Origin: Cladorhizidae sp. MBARI D1340-BT2
Taxonomy: Eukaryota > Porifera > Demospongiae > Poecilosclerida > Cladorhizidae
Direction of reading: 5' to 3'
Assembly (NCBI GenBank): GCA_028752905.1
Contig: JAQNBH010000008.1
Coordinates: forward strand, 2,532,025-2,596,024
DNA: 64,000 nt
This document shows positions 11,759 through 24,344 of the stretch, piece by piece (position 1 is the stretch's first letter; every line of letters begins with the position of its first letter). The translations under genes and the position numbers were made by a program. The notes under the pieces were generated by a model. That model did not search any database, was not told the origin of the DNA, and saw only the letters and a list, made by a program, of their open reading frames with translations.

Positions 11759-12034
11759 ACATAAATATATATATATATATATATACTTAGAAGCTACAGT
11801 ATTTTATTTCCTGATCAAAGAAAGTTGTAAACAGTTCAATTTCTTTTCTTTTTTACCCTTAATTAAGGGGGGACGATGCTAAATTTAATTTTTATTTTAT
11901 TTTTTACCTGTAGTTACAACTTTAGAGCTCCGTAGATTCTGCAAACTTCATGGTATGGACTTGATATATAGCTCAAAAGATAGGTCTCTCTGTGTGCTCT
12001 CTTTTGATACTAAAAATGCTTCATTATATAACTA

Positions 12035-12782
12035 CAGTAGGAAGTCAGTTATCCGAACACCTTGGGACCGAGGGTGTTCGGATAACTGAAATGTTCGGAT
12101 AACTGGTCACACAAAATAAATTTAGCGATACGGGATATTATGACATTTTACTACACATAATCAATAAAAGTGGATGCATATTGTATGTAATCTAACATTT
12201 AGAATATCTAGTCTGCAGCTTGAGTAAAGTAATCTGTAACTTTTGTTTGTTTCTTATTTACAAATCTTTTTTTTGCAGTTTCAATTAGGAGATTATTTAG
12301 CACTACAGTTGTGCTCAGTGGGATTCCAGGCTGATCCTGGACATATGCTAGAACTGTCTCTAGTGCAGTGCAAGCTTAGGAATGGGACACAGCTGGAAGA
12401 CTCTCCTCTTCCTCTTCCTCTTCTCTATCACTTTTGTCACCTTCTGTAGCAAGTGCCACAATCTCCTCTTCTGTCAGTTCATGGTAGCCTGCATCGTTGT
12501 CGTCAGCCAAAGGCCAACCGATTCTCTCTTTTGGTGGAATGGCCAAGTTATTGAGAAGAGTGTCAATTTCTGGTGTTTCCACCTCCTCTTCCTCCCGAAA
12601 TGATTTGGGCTAGCAGCCTACGTTTATGCGCATGAGCCGAGTGCACACTTGTGAAGGAAGGTTTAAAAAAAATTAATTAAAAAAAAAATTTAAATTAAAT
12701 GGGTGGTAGGTGTGGCTTCATTTAGCGTTCGGTTGACCGACGTGTGCGGATAACTGACGTTCGGATAACTGACTTCCTACTG
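12035..12782 (-). mobile_element. Tigger/pogo-type deletion derivative (748 bp) with TA duplication
   Basis: TIRs are CAGTAGGAAGTCAGTTATCC on the left and its inverse ending CTTCCTACTG on the right, the CAGT-type ends known for pogo/Tigger. The element is flanked by TA (12,033-12,034 and 12,783-12,784). Removing it restores pairing of the foldback arms: AACTATAGGCAAG matches the reverse complement of the right arm, which has AATTACTATAGGCAAG. Extra copies of the TTCGGATAACTG motif lie inside each end. Confidence 0.88.
12376..12582 (-). pseudogene. Tigger/jerky-type transposase, C-terminal remnant
   Basis: A 68-residue frame inside the Tigger derivative, with TPEIDTLLNNLAI, WPLADDND and HELTEEEIVALA followed by an acidic Glu run. 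This acidic tail with an ELTEEEIV helix is typical of the C-terminus of Tigger/jerky transposases after the DDE domain. The catalytic domain and DNA-binding domain are absent, so the element is non-autonomous. Confidence 0.6.
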
Positions 12783-13248
12783 TATAGGCAAGTTACTAGA
12801 ACCTAAAGCGGAGGGACCGCAAAAATCTGAATCACCGCAACCTTGGCAGAAACCACTCTGAGTTGCGAAGTGCAAAAATCAACGCCCTCAATTTTGCACC
12901 CACGTGTCTGACCAGTAATAAATTTTTAACGCCTATTCAAAACAGTTATTGCGTGCGCTAGAGCTTCCTCTAGCCACTCGTACCATTTTCCACTTTGCAA
13001 CTCGGGGTGGTTTCTGTGGAGGTTGCGGCGATTCAGATTTTTGAGGTCCCTCCACTTTAGGGTCTAGTAACTTGCCTATAGTAATTATGCCTAATGAAGC
13101 ATTTTTAGTATCAAAAGAGAGCACACAGAGAGACCTATCTTTTGAGCTATATATCAAGTCCATACCATGAAGTTTGCAGAATCTACTGAGCTCTAAAGTT
13201 GTAACCACAGGTTTTAAAAAATGCAACTGTCACCCCTTAATTAAAATA

Positions 13249-14770
13249 ATGATTATGAGTGATGTTTAACAAGAAAGAAATACTGTTGTCACAAGGAAAA
13301 TGACTGATGAAGAACTGAGCATCACAGGAAGAATTATGAATAGACACAATCTCCTTAGCACGAGTTTTGAGTGCATGTATTGTCCTGACGGGGGGGGGAT
13401 TCATCATCATGACAATACATTACTCCCTCCCTTTGGTATTAAATGTCCGGATATGTGGTTCCCCCCTCAGAGTTCCCCCAACCTGTTGTGGTATCAAGCA
13501 GGTCTGGTTTCCACTTGTTTTTTTTTGCCATACCTCATCTCCCACAGGGGATAGATTCTGCCCTTGATGACTGGAATGGCAGAGCCAGGTATGAACGACT
13601 AAGGCCAATAGAAATAAAACTCTTTGACAGGAAACAGATAACACTGAACAAGCTTATACCATGTAGTGGATATTTTTCGAAGGGTTAAATATTTTCAGAT
13701 GATGACTAAGAGAAGTATTCATGTGTGGATTGTTAGCATATGATGGAAGTCACATGGATTGGATTGTAACAATGAAACCTCAACTGTTACCTCTCGGAAA
13801 TATCCTATACTTGGTGTTGAGTGAAGAGAAGTGAGAAGTTGCACTCTTCCCCTTCAAGAAATGTGTGAACACATCCTTGAACCTTGTGTGCATCTTGCTC
13901 TACATTAGTGAGGCCTGGCATAACATCTTGCTCTACATTAGTGAGGCCTGGCATAACAATCCTTGATCACACTTTTACTGTGCACATAGGCCCAACCGAC
14001 CATAGCTGAAACACTACAGCACATGTCCTTTATTGTGGGCTGAGACCTCCCCTTTAGCAGGCAGTCTATTGCTGAGAAGCCATTGATCTAGCAGCCATAG
14101 GGAGGACAAAAGTCTCAATGATGGGATTTCAACAAGTATGCCAAGCCATAGGAGGAGAAAAACATCCTGTAAGTTCAACAATTCCAATTTAGTCAGTTCA
14201 ATAGTTGAAGTTTAGACTGAAGAAGTTTCGATTAACTATGTTGTAGACTTTTTTTGTCGATTCAGAGTATGCAATCTTCTCCCCATTTTTGTAAGGGATA
14301 GGGCATGCATCGGTGTAGCGGACTAATAAATCATGATGGTCTGTGTTTTACTTTTTATTTTTATACTTAGTTGTTGTGTTTACAGGTTGCTGGAGGTACA
14401 CTGGACTAGACACAGTCTAGTTACATGTAAAAGAGCTGTGAATCACTGTACTATCATGAAATGAGCAGTTCATATGATTGACAGTGTGCTGAAGCCCAAA
14501 TGCTCAAATATAATGAAGTCTAAGCAGAGTTATCATAGAAGCAATGATGTTGGAGGCATAGCAGGAGTTGTTAGTGCAAGTAGGGGGAGGATTGTGCAGA
14601 AGGGTTGGGTCCGCTAAAGGGGTGGTCTTAGAACTCTTGTCCACAATAAAGGACGTGCTGTAGTGTTTCAGCAACGGGTGGGCCTGTGTCCAGCTGTCCA
14701 CATATGGTCCAGTAAATAGAGCATGCTGTCGCAATCGTCGTCATTTTCATTCTCAGCGAAACTGTTGAGA
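13249..14770. other. Intronic stretch with an inverted pair and a small tandem duplication
   Basis: Nothing coding recognised. A 33-34-bp duplication lies at about 13,889-13,957 (CATCTTGCTCTACATTAGTG repeated). About 13,986-14,045 is inverted relative to 14,640-14,700 (both contain ACTACAGCAC / its complement and a CACAATAAAGGAC-type block), suggesting the ends of an eroded foldback element. Plus-strand frames at 13,300-13,690 overlap each other and match no family I know. Confidence 0.5.
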
Positions 14771-14777
14771 ATTTCAA

Positions 14778-15335
14778 AAGTATAACTATAGCCAAGTTAC
14801 GGGAGCTACAAGTGGAGGGAACCTCAAAAACCTGAGTGCCTGAAACCTCCACATAATATCTCCAGATTGCAAAAGTGCTAAAGATTTGAAATTAGTGCCA
14901 GTGGGCCCTACTCTATGCTTTCATTAGGCGTTAAAATGTAAGTACGTCGGGTGGAAAATGAATTTCATTAATAATCCATAAAACTCATTTTCCACTCGCG
15001 CGCTGACCGCGTACTTACGTTTTAGCGCCTAATGAAAACACTCGTTGCATAGAGTAGGGCTTCCTCTAGCCACTGGTCTAATTCATCTTTAGCACTTTGC
15101 AATCTGGAGATATTTATGTGGAGGTTTCAGGCATTCAGGTTTTGAGGTCCCTCCACTTTAGGTCTAGTAACTTGCCTATAGTTATACCTATGAAAAATAT
15201 TTTAGTATCAAAAGAGAGCACACAGAGTGACCTATCTTTTGAGCTACATATCAAGTCCATACCAAGAAGTTTGCAGAATCTACGGAGCTCTAAAGTGGTA
15301 ACCATAAGTTTTTAAAAAAAATGCCATTGCCCCAT
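14778..15335. mobile_element. Foldback element B, copy 2
   Basis: The right arm (about 15,070-15,335) is very similar to 12,960-13,236 and 19,736-20,021: it shares GGTCCCTCCACTTTAGG, AACTTGCCTATAG and CAAAAGAGAGCACACAGAG. The left arm (14,778-14,965) is shorter. The centre is a perfect-looking hairpin around TTTCATTAATAATCC flanked by GTAAGTACG/CGTACTTACG. Right end CCCC next to ATTAATG. Confidence 0.7.
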
Positions 15336-15339
15336 TAAT

Positions 15340-16640
15340 GTTACAATGAAGATTATGGTAGAAATGGTTCCATCAACACAGAAACCATCAACACAGAGAA
15401 AGGGGGGGAAAAGGGAGACTCATGTAGATGAAAAGTGAGGGCTCTGCTACCATCTCTCCTAGCTAGGCACTGCACCATCCCCTACATGAAGCTCTCGGAT
15501 GTCTAACATGCATTTTATCTAGGTTCAGGTCTGTCAGGTAAGGTTCTCCCAGAGACTTGCCTAGCTCCATGAGAGTCACAAAGTTGGCATATGTGCAATC
15601 ACATGAGTTGGGAAGTTCAAACACTTCATAGCTACAAAAGTCTTCCTTGGATGTAGCAACCATTTTCTAGAGCCATTGCAATTCCATCATCATGTTTGGA
15701 GGAGCCTTAGTCAGCCACCATCTTAACTGTTGTGATGTGGCACTCACACTCTTATCATGTTTTACTAAGCTCTGCCTTGTTGAGTCATACAATGCAACTC
15801 AATCCAGGTGGCTTGGCCGATGCAACCTTCAGGCTTGTGATTATGTTTTGGCGGGGTGAACAAGCCGCCATGCCTTGTCCATCCTCCAATTCTAACATCC
15901 ATGGAAAGTCCCGACTTCCATTTTTGATCAATGCCAGAATTTCTGTGCTTGTTTGAGCTGCTAGGAACACTGTTCTGGCCATGCACACTTCAGCATGTCT
16001 GGCTCGCAAGACGAGCTACTACAGAGCTAGAACTATGCAAAATATGTTTTGCCAACCACACCCACAATACATATAAATGAAGTTGTATTGCATCATCAAT
16101 TGGACAAAAATGAACTTTAAACTAATAATACCAACTGTAAGGCGTAGCGACCACTGTGCCTTCAATTTTGAAGGGATAGTGTGCTGCTATGCTTCAACAC
16201 TCGGTGTGGGGAGAACACCGAGTATGATGTCCTTCAGGAACTGGCTCGACATCCTTTTGTGGTGCATCAAAAAGTGCATATGCAATTACTTGGACACTGG
16301 CTATGTGCTAGGTCATTCCTGTTGCTCAATGGTGTAAGTTTGTGTGCCAGACACAGTGGACTACGTTATCTTGCCACTCAGTCGAGCAATTTGATGGCAC
16401 ATCATGTAGCAACAAGGTGGCACATCCTGTGGCAAGATGGTGGCATATCCTGTGGCAACATGGTACATCCTGTGCCAACATGGTCCCATGTACACTGTGG
16501 CCTCTTGTAGGTATTGAACAGGCCCTTCTGAATAGTTAGCCACTCTGCTCTCTTAGTGTTGGCATGTGTGTTGAGCAGATGAGTGTGTTCTGGGAATTGG
16601 AAAGCTTAACCTTTACCCCGCTCACCATCAATAGCACCAC
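15340..16640. other. Intronic stretch without recognised genes
   Basis: Several overlapping short frames on both strands (15,463-15,663, 15,732-16,009, 16,077-16,543) give no family match. A degenerate short tandem repeat lies at about 16,410-16,485 (GGCACATCCTGTGGCAA and variants, about 22-24 bp). Confidence 0.45.
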
Positions 16641-17560
16641 CTGGTGGGTTTTGTCGATGGAAGAAGAAAAAACCCGTGCGCATGTTCGTTTATGCGCAAT
16701 GTAGCATATTTCCTGCTCTGTTTGTGCGCCTAATTTGAGGAGTGTCACTTCCTGGTAACTAAGGGAAAGAAATCTTAAAACACTGACCGTTTGCAGTTTT
16801 TATGACCAAAGAAATGACTTAGCAACTAAGTCTAGCGGATGCCAATTTTCTAGTGACAGGCGGTACTCTTGCTCATCTGAAGATGACTCCAGAGCGAGGG
16901 AAAAGATTGTGGCATCCTTTCATATTTGGAAGAGCCTTCTTCCAAACGTGGAGCCTTGGATAAGATGGTCTCAATAGTAGAAACTGTTACGGGTGGATGA
17001 GCTTAGCACTACAGCAAAAAATGATGGCTTGGTCTCGGACGAGGAAGGCATGGATAAGTAGACTTCAGGTTTGTAAACAGGAGCTATAGCTGTTTTTTAT
17101 CACAAATGCTGTAGTTATTTTTCCTCTATTAAAATGCGGATAGTGCCTATAGCAATTCCCAGTATATCCTTGGGCTTTGTTTAGTTGAAATTGATTGTTT
17201 AGTTGAAATTGTAATTTATGTGTATAGATTTGATGATGCTAGAGGACTAGCTTCTCTTTTGCTTTCTTGTTCTCCATATCCTCTCACAACTCAATTATAA
17301 TAAATTATGTAAAAATAGATTCAGCATTATAAACAATGTCATATGTAGCAAGAGTAATCATATTTATATGTGTGGCACATGTTGCAAAGAGTGACGCTTG
17401 CTCTATGTTTCGTTGAAAATGCACAGAATGCATATAAACAATATAATACAATTCAATATAAATACAAAATTCAATGCAAGTATGTTGTGGATATTGTTAT
17501 AGTGACAGTTATATGCTTTCTTTGTCTGTAATACCTTAGCTACTTATGGCATGCTTGAAT
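16640..17560 (+). repeat. Dispersed repeat C, copy 1
   Basis: Same-strand similarity to about 24,600-25,390 over roughly 850 bp: shared blocks include ATTTCCTGCTCT, GGTAACTA.GG, AGTCTAGC, GGCATCCTTTC, GATGATGCTAGA and TGCTTTCTTTGTCTGTAATA. The frame open in copy 2 (24,671-24,907) is broken here. No TIRs identified. Confidence 0.7.
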
Positions 17561-18598
17561 TCTAGCATATCAACAGTGCTTACCTGATAGAGCCCCCAAG
17601 CAGTAACAAAGCACCCTGACTCTTGTTACTACGACACATAAAATAAAAGTCATGCATATGTGTGCGTCGTCCTATAACAGAGGCTGTTTTCAAGTTAACT
17701 CTTTAGGGACGAAAATTAAAATAACACTACTGCTAACAGGTGTTGAAGGATTGGATCATACCTATCTTGTGCTAGTTACTCATGACTAAGTTCTGCCTGC
17801 ACATTGAGGTTCAAAGCCTCTCCTTTGTGCCTCTTCAACATATCTGCCTAGACAGTTCAACTCTAGGTTTCTTTGCAAGAAGCTAAACAGAAGTTAGTTT
17901 CTTTCCCTTGCAAGAAGAAGACCCTTTGAAGTGTCATGGTAACTGCCTTTGACTACTGATGATAAGCAAGTGTGTTACAATTAGAAGCAAGAGTAGATGT
18001 ATATAGCTGGGGTGATTTTGTATATGACATTTTTGTGTAGAGTGAATATGCCAAGTATATGACTATAAGGGAAGTGGACTGTTAGGAGTACAGACTCTTT
18101 ACTTTTCACTCACTGAAAGTAGCCCACTCTGTGTTGATATGATTAGTTATCCTCCCAAGGTCTACAAGTATGCTGTAGATGAAAGTCTGAGAAGCTGGCT
18201 GTAGTAATTGCTATGCACCTAATCAATGTAATGACCCACCCCACCCAGGTGGGAATAGGTGGGGCCAAGTTGGGAATTTACTAGAAGTCAATAGCCACAT
18301 CCCTTTATTTATGTCTACCCCCACCTTTGGACCAACCCTACATCTAGGAGGCAATTGACTGACACCCTGGGGCAATTGGGTCACCCACTCCCACAAGACA
18401 TACTGTGTGGTTGTCACTAATTAGGACTTCATGAACAAAGTGGGGATTATTAATGCAAGCTCTTACAGAACCTCTACACAGATAAACTTTTGTATTCAGA
18501 AGCAAGTCAAGCATAAAGCCATTCTCATAAGTGTGCATCATATCCTATCCATTTTCAACAGTATTGTACTCCACATGGCAGACTCAACAGTAATAAAC

Positions 18599-18680
18599 AT
18601 CTGGTGTGAGCTGATTCTGCTGTTCTTTGATTGCCATGTATCTGGTGTGAGCTGATTCTGCTGTTCTTTGATTGCCATGT
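18599..18680 (+). repeat. 41-bp tandem duplication
   Basis: The block TCTGGTGTGAGCTGATTCTG plus the following 21 bases occurs twice in a row. The right arm (about 62,155-62,200) has a single copy, so the duplication arose in the left arm. Confidence 0.85.
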
Positions 18681-19735
18681 TTCAGTAGCTCTTTGTGCAC
18701 TCTTGACAAATGTGAAATACATATTCGAACTATTGACTTACTAGCTTACTCTGTCACATTCACTGTCAAGAATATTGACTCTCAAGACACTTATATCGGG
18801 TATGGCCTGTGATACTAGGCCAACAAATGTCCCCCCAATTCTTCATCTTTTATTTGAAGGACTGAGGTGTTTTGGGTGTTTTTTTTAATACAAATGTTGA
18901 TGGTTAAATGGTGTTATACCTCCAAGAAAAGCCTGCTTATTTGCAATACACTATCTCTGGGAGAAAAAGAAACTGGGCGAGAGTGCTGCCCCCAAATCAC
19001 AAGCACAGCGTAAGCTTTTACAGCAACCATAGTTGCACCAAAATATGGCATGTGGACAAGCTCTCAGTATTACATTAGTAAGGTCAAATCAGGTCAATAG
19101 CTGTACAGGTGAGGCTCGAATGATAGGCTAGCCCTATTATGTTCCCACCTGATTTGGATGGGGCATTTGATTGATAGGCACGTAAGTAAGTGTGCTAAAC
19201 ATTCAATACAGCTAGTGTTGAGTCATTCCACATCAGATCAACCAACCATTTTTCTTGGCCACCTCAGGTTAACCTAAAAATGACCATATTAGACATCCTC
19301 AACATGAGAAATTCGATGGTGTCGTCGAAATTTCGATATCTCGTTCGGTTCCAAAGTTATGAGCTTCCGAAAATCGCCACTAGGGGACGATCCGCAAATC
19401 TTTAAATCATGATATCTCTGGAACCAATAAAGATAGAGATGTAAAGATAGAGATGTCTGGTTTCCACTGTTGGATCGTGCTTGAGGAGTACTTTCAATTT
19501 ATGCACTAAGAAGAAATAAGGAGGTCAGCCACAATTATTTTTTTCAGATTGAAGAATTCGCCGGCCGAGATTTTTGTTGATGTAAAAATATTATCACCTG
19601 AAAATCGGATATAAGTTAGTCCTTTGTGTGTAGAACAACCCCTCTAAACCATTTAACTTGCATGTCAATAGTTTAGGAGCAATTGTTTTTCTTATGAAGC
19701 CTATTTTGACTCGTCGTGACAATTCACGATAGAAA

Positions 19736-20021
19736 GAGCTTCCTATAGCCACTGGTGATAATTCAAATCTTTAGCACATTGCAATCTGGAGATATTTATG
19801 TGGAGGTTTCAGGCATTCAGGTTTTGAGGTCCCTCCACTTTAGGTCTAGTAACTTGCCTATAGTTATACCTATGAAAAATATTTTAGTATCAAAAGAGAG
19901 CACACAGAGAGACCTATCTTTTGAGCTATATATCAAGTCCATACCATGAAGTTTGCAGAATCTACGGAGCTCTAAAGTGGTAACCATAAGTTTTAAAAAG
20001 CAAAATTAACCATTGTCCCCC
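19736..20021. mobile_element. Foldback element B, copy 3 (right arm only)
   Basis: Close match to 15,070-15,335, ending CCCCC at TTAATTAA (20,022-20,029). The right arm of the inverted duplication carries only GAACCTTAAATTCTGG at the matching site (inverse of about 57,967-57,982), so this end sits at a TTAA. Upstream, 19,215-19,735 is left-arm-specific sequence starting GAGTCATTCCACATCAGATC with no counterpart seen in the right arm. Confidence 0.65.
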
Positions 20022-20554
20022 TTAATTAAATGCTGTTTTTCTTATTAGAACAACTCAAATTTAAGGAAAACCATATATGCTCAGGCATTCACCAGTCAGT
20101 CTCGCACATACACAAACACACATACACACACAGGATTATCAATCTCATCGTTCTGACATTTATCAGTGAAAGAAGATTTTGCGCTGCAGATCTAAGACCT
20201 TCATTACCTTACTACCCAAGGTGTCTTGCTTCTGCCATGCACTCTTCAGCCTCCAACTGCACTAGTGAGAGAGGCAGCAGAACTGCCACCTCCTGGCTAG
20301 ATGCCAGCCTGCCCATAGCCAATGGAACACAATAATTCACAATAGTAAAATAATTCAAAACTCGTGTGTAGATGATGTGAGGTACATATGCCCTCCCTCT
20401 TCCCCTGTTATACTTAGTTCATCCTGCAGTGCTATCCCTGCATCAGATGTGCTTGCCTAGTGGAATGTCAATGAGTATTTCCCACTCGTCAATACATTAG
20501 TTGGTCTAGCTATAGTGTAGGAAACTTGGCTTTGATACAGCAATAGCCCATCAG

Positions 20555-21035
20555 CTCTGGATAAGTGGCAGGTATAGCCTGGTAATGTAAGCTCTGGATA
20601 AGTGGCAGGTATAGCCTGGTAATGTAAGCTCTGGATAAGTGGCAGGTATAGCCTGGTAATGTAAGCTTGGGGATAAGTGGCAGGTATCGCCTGGTAATGT
20701 AAGCTCTGGATAAGTGGCAGGTATAGCCTGGTAATGTAAGCTTGGGGATAAGTGGCAGGTATAGCCTGGTAATGTAAGCTCTGGATAGTGCAGGTATAGC
20801 CTGCTAATGTAAGCTCTGGATAAGTGGCAGGTATAGCCTGGTAATGTAAGCTCTGAATAAGTGCAGGTATAGCCAATGTAAGCTCTGGATAAGTGGCAGG
20901 TATAGCCTGGTGATGTAAGCTCTGGATAAGTGGCAGGTATAGCCTGGTAATGTGAGCTCTGGATAAGTGGCAGGTATAGCCTGGTAATGTAAGCTCGGAG
21001 TAAGTGGCAGGTATAGCCTGGTGGTAATGGAGCTC
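20555..21035 (+). repeat. 37-bp minisatellite, left arm (about 13 units)
   Basis: Unit TAAGTGGCAGGTATAGCCTG plus GTAATGTAAGCTCTGGA. Variants include GCTTGGGGATAA and shortened units near 20,780 and 20,860. The right-arm counterpart has fewer units. The 195-residue minus-strand frame through it (PATYPELTLPGYTC repeats) is a by-product. Confidence 0.92.
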
Positions 21036-21454
21036 TTTACCCATTTCTGACAGAGCAAAAGTAGAAATGTCAAGAGTACTTTGTTAATTATGAATAGAGG
21101 TACAAATAGCCAAAGATTTCATTAGTTGAACATATTAGGCAATGGGTGTTGTTGATGCTTTCTGTGCAGGCAGCAAGTCAACTAGGAGTCACCACCAAAC
21201 TTACTTGAAGTGACCCACACAGTTCATGGAAATACGATGATGTTGGGTGCAGGCTACCCAGCCATTAGCTCACACGGTGTGTTAGGTTATTTGTGAGTAA
21301 CTCGATTGCTATTTCAAAGATTTCCTCACTGCAGTTGGTTACTAAAGGCCCGTTCTTTCCGAGTCAGGTGAAATGTTTGCCTTCATCGATTATAAACAGC
21401 AGCCATCTCACTTGAGGGAGATCATGAGAGTTTGTTCTTAGAGATGGCCCCAAG

Positions 21455-21690
21455 CCAGGGTTGCTCTCCACTCCTAAGCCAGGGTTGCTCTCCACTCCCA
21501 AGCCAAGGTTGCTTCCACTCCTAAGCCAAGGTTGCTCTCCACTCCCAAGCCAGGGTTGCTCTCCACTCCTAAGCCAAGGTTGCTCTCCACTCCTAAGCCA
21601 GGGTTGCTCTCCACTCCTAAGCCAGGGTTGCTCTCCACTCCTAAGCCAGGGTTGCTCTCCACTCCTAAGCCAAGGTTGCTCTCCACTTGC
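21455..21690 (+). repeat. 24-bp minisatellite, left arm (about 10 units)
   Basis: Unit GGGTTGCTCTCCACTCCTAA plus GCCA, with AGGTT and CCCAAG variants and one unit two bases shorter near 21,510. The right arm has only about two units (about 56,678-56,730). Confidence 0.92.
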
Positions 21691-22105
21691 TGGCTGGCTT
21701 GTCCATTTTGTTCTTTCCAGGGAAGTCTTGTCTTAGGATGACGAGGATCAGAAGCTGTGCTAAGGGTTGGACTGTGAGCTTTTGTCCCACTGTGTAGTAG
21801 TTGTCTACACTGCATGTGAGACGTGAGGAGCACTAGTGCAGACGTGTACATCTTGAACACCTGTAACAGTGGGTGTTGAATGCAATGCTCGCACCCCATC
21901 TTGACATCATGTTCAGCAAGAAGAAAATTTATCTCGCTTTATGGGACACTGATGTATGAAGAGAAAGCATTCAAGATTAGCTTCTTTGCCAGGCAGGTTT
22001 TTACAATTCAGTAATAGTAGCGATAGGAGAGTGAGGCCTATTGAACACTTGTAATCAATGATGTGTGTCCCTGATGGCTGGAACTGTGAGATGCGTTGGT
22101 AGTAC

Positions 22106-23098
22106 ATAGTAGTGCATTAGATGTTGGTAGTGCATTAGATGTTGGTAGTGGATTAGATGTTGGTAGTGCATTAGATGTTGGTAGTGCATTAGATGTTGGT
22201 GGTGCATTAGATGTTGGTAGTGCATTAGATGTTGGTAGTGCATTAGATGTTGGTAGTGCATTAGATGTTGGTAGTGCATTAGACGTTGGTAGTGCATTAG
22301 ACGTTGGTAGTGCATTAGACGTTGGTAGTGATTAGACGTTGGTAGTGCATTAGACGTTGGTAGTCATTAGAAAGATATTGGTAGTCATTAGAAAGATGTT
22401 GGTAGTCATTAGATGTTGGTAGTGCATTAGATGTTGGTAGTGCATTAGATGTTGGTAGTGCATTAGATGTTGGCAGTGCATTAGATGTTGGCAGTGATTA
22501 GATGTTGGTAGTGCATTAGATGTTGGTAGTGCATTAGATGTTGGTAGTGCATTAGATGTTGGTAGTGCATTAGATGTTGGTAGTGCATTAGATGTTGGTA
22601 GTGCATTAGATGTTGGTAGTGCATTAGATGTTGGTAGTGCATTAGATGTTGGTAGTGCATTAGATGTTGGTAGTGCATTAGATGTTGGTAGTGCATTAGA
22701 TGTTGGTAGTGCATTAGATGTTGGTAGTGCATTAGATGTTGGTAGTGCATTAGATGTTGGTAGTGCATTAGATGTTGGTAGTGCATTAGATGTTGGTAGT
22801 GCATTAGATGTTGGCAGTGCATTAGATGTTGGTAGTGCATTAGATGTTGGTAGTGCATTAGATGTTGGTAGTGCATTAGATGTTGGTAGTGCATTAGATG
22901 TTGGTAGTGCATTAGATGTTGGTAGTGCATTAGATGTTGGTAGTGCATTAGATGTTGGCAGTGCATTAGATGTTGGCAGTGCATTAGATGTTGGTAGTGC
23001 ATTAGATGTTGGTAGTGCATTAGATGTTGGTAGTGCATTAGATGTTGGTAGTGCATTAGACGTTCGTAGTGCATTAGATGTTGGTAGTGCATTAGATG
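22106..23098 (+). repeat. 18-bp minisatellite, left arm (about 55 units)
   Basis: Unit GTTGGTAGTGCATTAGAT, highly homogeneous over the second half (22,500-23,098), with GTTGGCAG and GACGTTGG variants and a patch of AAAGATATTGG at 22,365-22,400. The period is a multiple of three, so long open frames appear in several frames; they are not genes. Confidence 0.95.
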
Positions 23099-24344
23099 TC
23101 ACCAGTGGGACTCTAGATAGACCTTGAAACTGTTGATGGTCCTAGCAATGACGATTGTTTGAAATGGACAGCCTGTCTTGCATACCGTTTCTTCAGCTTC
23201 AGAGCATGTCCTTTTGTTCTCCTGCCATAAGGCTGGCTCATAATATAAAACTCGGCCATTGTGCGTGGTTCACAATAACGATACGGCAATCTTGAACTTT
23301 GACCTAACTCCCGTCAATGGACAGCAGCGACTACAGATCTTATTGTGGTTGTGGACGAGGAGTTATTCTGCTATAGTAAGCAAGCTATCACTACTGAACA
23401 AGTCACACTGCTAATAACTAGCTTGCCAGCTAGCTACAGCTCTACTAACTAGTACCACAACTTAGCAAGCTATTAGCTACCCAGGTGCTACCCTCAGATC
23501 TGGTTGCAAAGACACTAGCCAGATTCAAGCACCAGCTAGATCAGTAATACCTTCACTTTGACTTGCCACCCGTTTCCAGGCAGTCCTTTGCCTTTAGGTT
23601 TTAGCAGATATTAGCCACAAACAGGAGGACATCTTCATGGCTCCAATGAGCTAGTTCACATCCACAAACACCATAATGTTTACTAGAGCTAGACAACTGG
23701 GGTTGTAGTTCATCACATGCTAAATTCTAGTGTTTTGATTGGTAAGATGCTCATCTGCCTTATAGTTTCCCTGCAGATACTTCCAAACTTTCCACCACAA
23801 CACCCCGGGCTCATCTGAAGTGCATAGTTGGCAACATCATATGATGTCTGCTTTATCCTTGGCACCAAATAGGATGTGCATTATTCCATCATCCAGGCAG
23901 GTGGAAGAGCTCCGAATTATTTAAAGAATCACATTTGTTTCCAGTCTGCTGAAGGTTGAGCAATTATATATTGAATAATTGTGGCAGCTATTGTAGATAG
24001 TCGGCTTCCAGTCTCTTTCAAGGGAAGATGTAACTCCATATATGCAGACTAGCAAGTATGAGAGCTACGTGATATGCATTGCCTGCTGTGTGCACAGTGG
24101 AAGCTGACATCGTTTGAGTGCTATAGAAAAAGCCACTAACTACGGCTACTTGCTATTTCAACAAGAACCTCCCACACACACCTACTCTGTGCTGGCTATA
24201 ATAATATTCATAGACACTGAAAGGCCGCCCACTAGGGGGGGGGGGGGAATTCTGATTGGAAGGGCGGTTGAGACTGAACGAGGTTACAATTGGAGGGACG
24301 GTTCCTAATAGAGGAAATATGGTATTAGCACTCTATTATGGGAA

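Larger units (their letters stand above)
11867..13236. mobile_element. TTAA-flanked foldback element B, copy 1, interrupted by a Tigger derivative
   Basis: The left arm (11,867-12,860 without the insert) and right arm (about 12,940-13,236) are inverted repeats; for example CTCAAAAGATAGGTCTCTCT in the left arm returns inverted near 13,125. Ends are GGGGGG and CCCC next to TTAATTAA (11,859-11,866) and TTAA (13,237-13,240). Related copies lie at 14,778-15,335, 19,736-20,021 and, diverged, 60,690-60,860. No ORF of its own. Confidence 0.8.

Noticed and set aside
20457..21044. 195-codon frame with PATYPELTLPGYTC repeats
   Set aside because: Product of the 37-bp array (frame cycles through units); the right arm has different unit numbers and the frame has no conserved ends.
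22106..23098. CRISPR array
   Set aside because: Repeats are head to tail without spacers, and the genome is eukaryotic.
22350..23102. Open frames of 203-250 codons (TSNALP and MHYQHL repeats)
   Set aside because: They follow entirely from an 18-bp minisatellite whose period is a multiple of three; they are open in several frames and on the inverted copy too.
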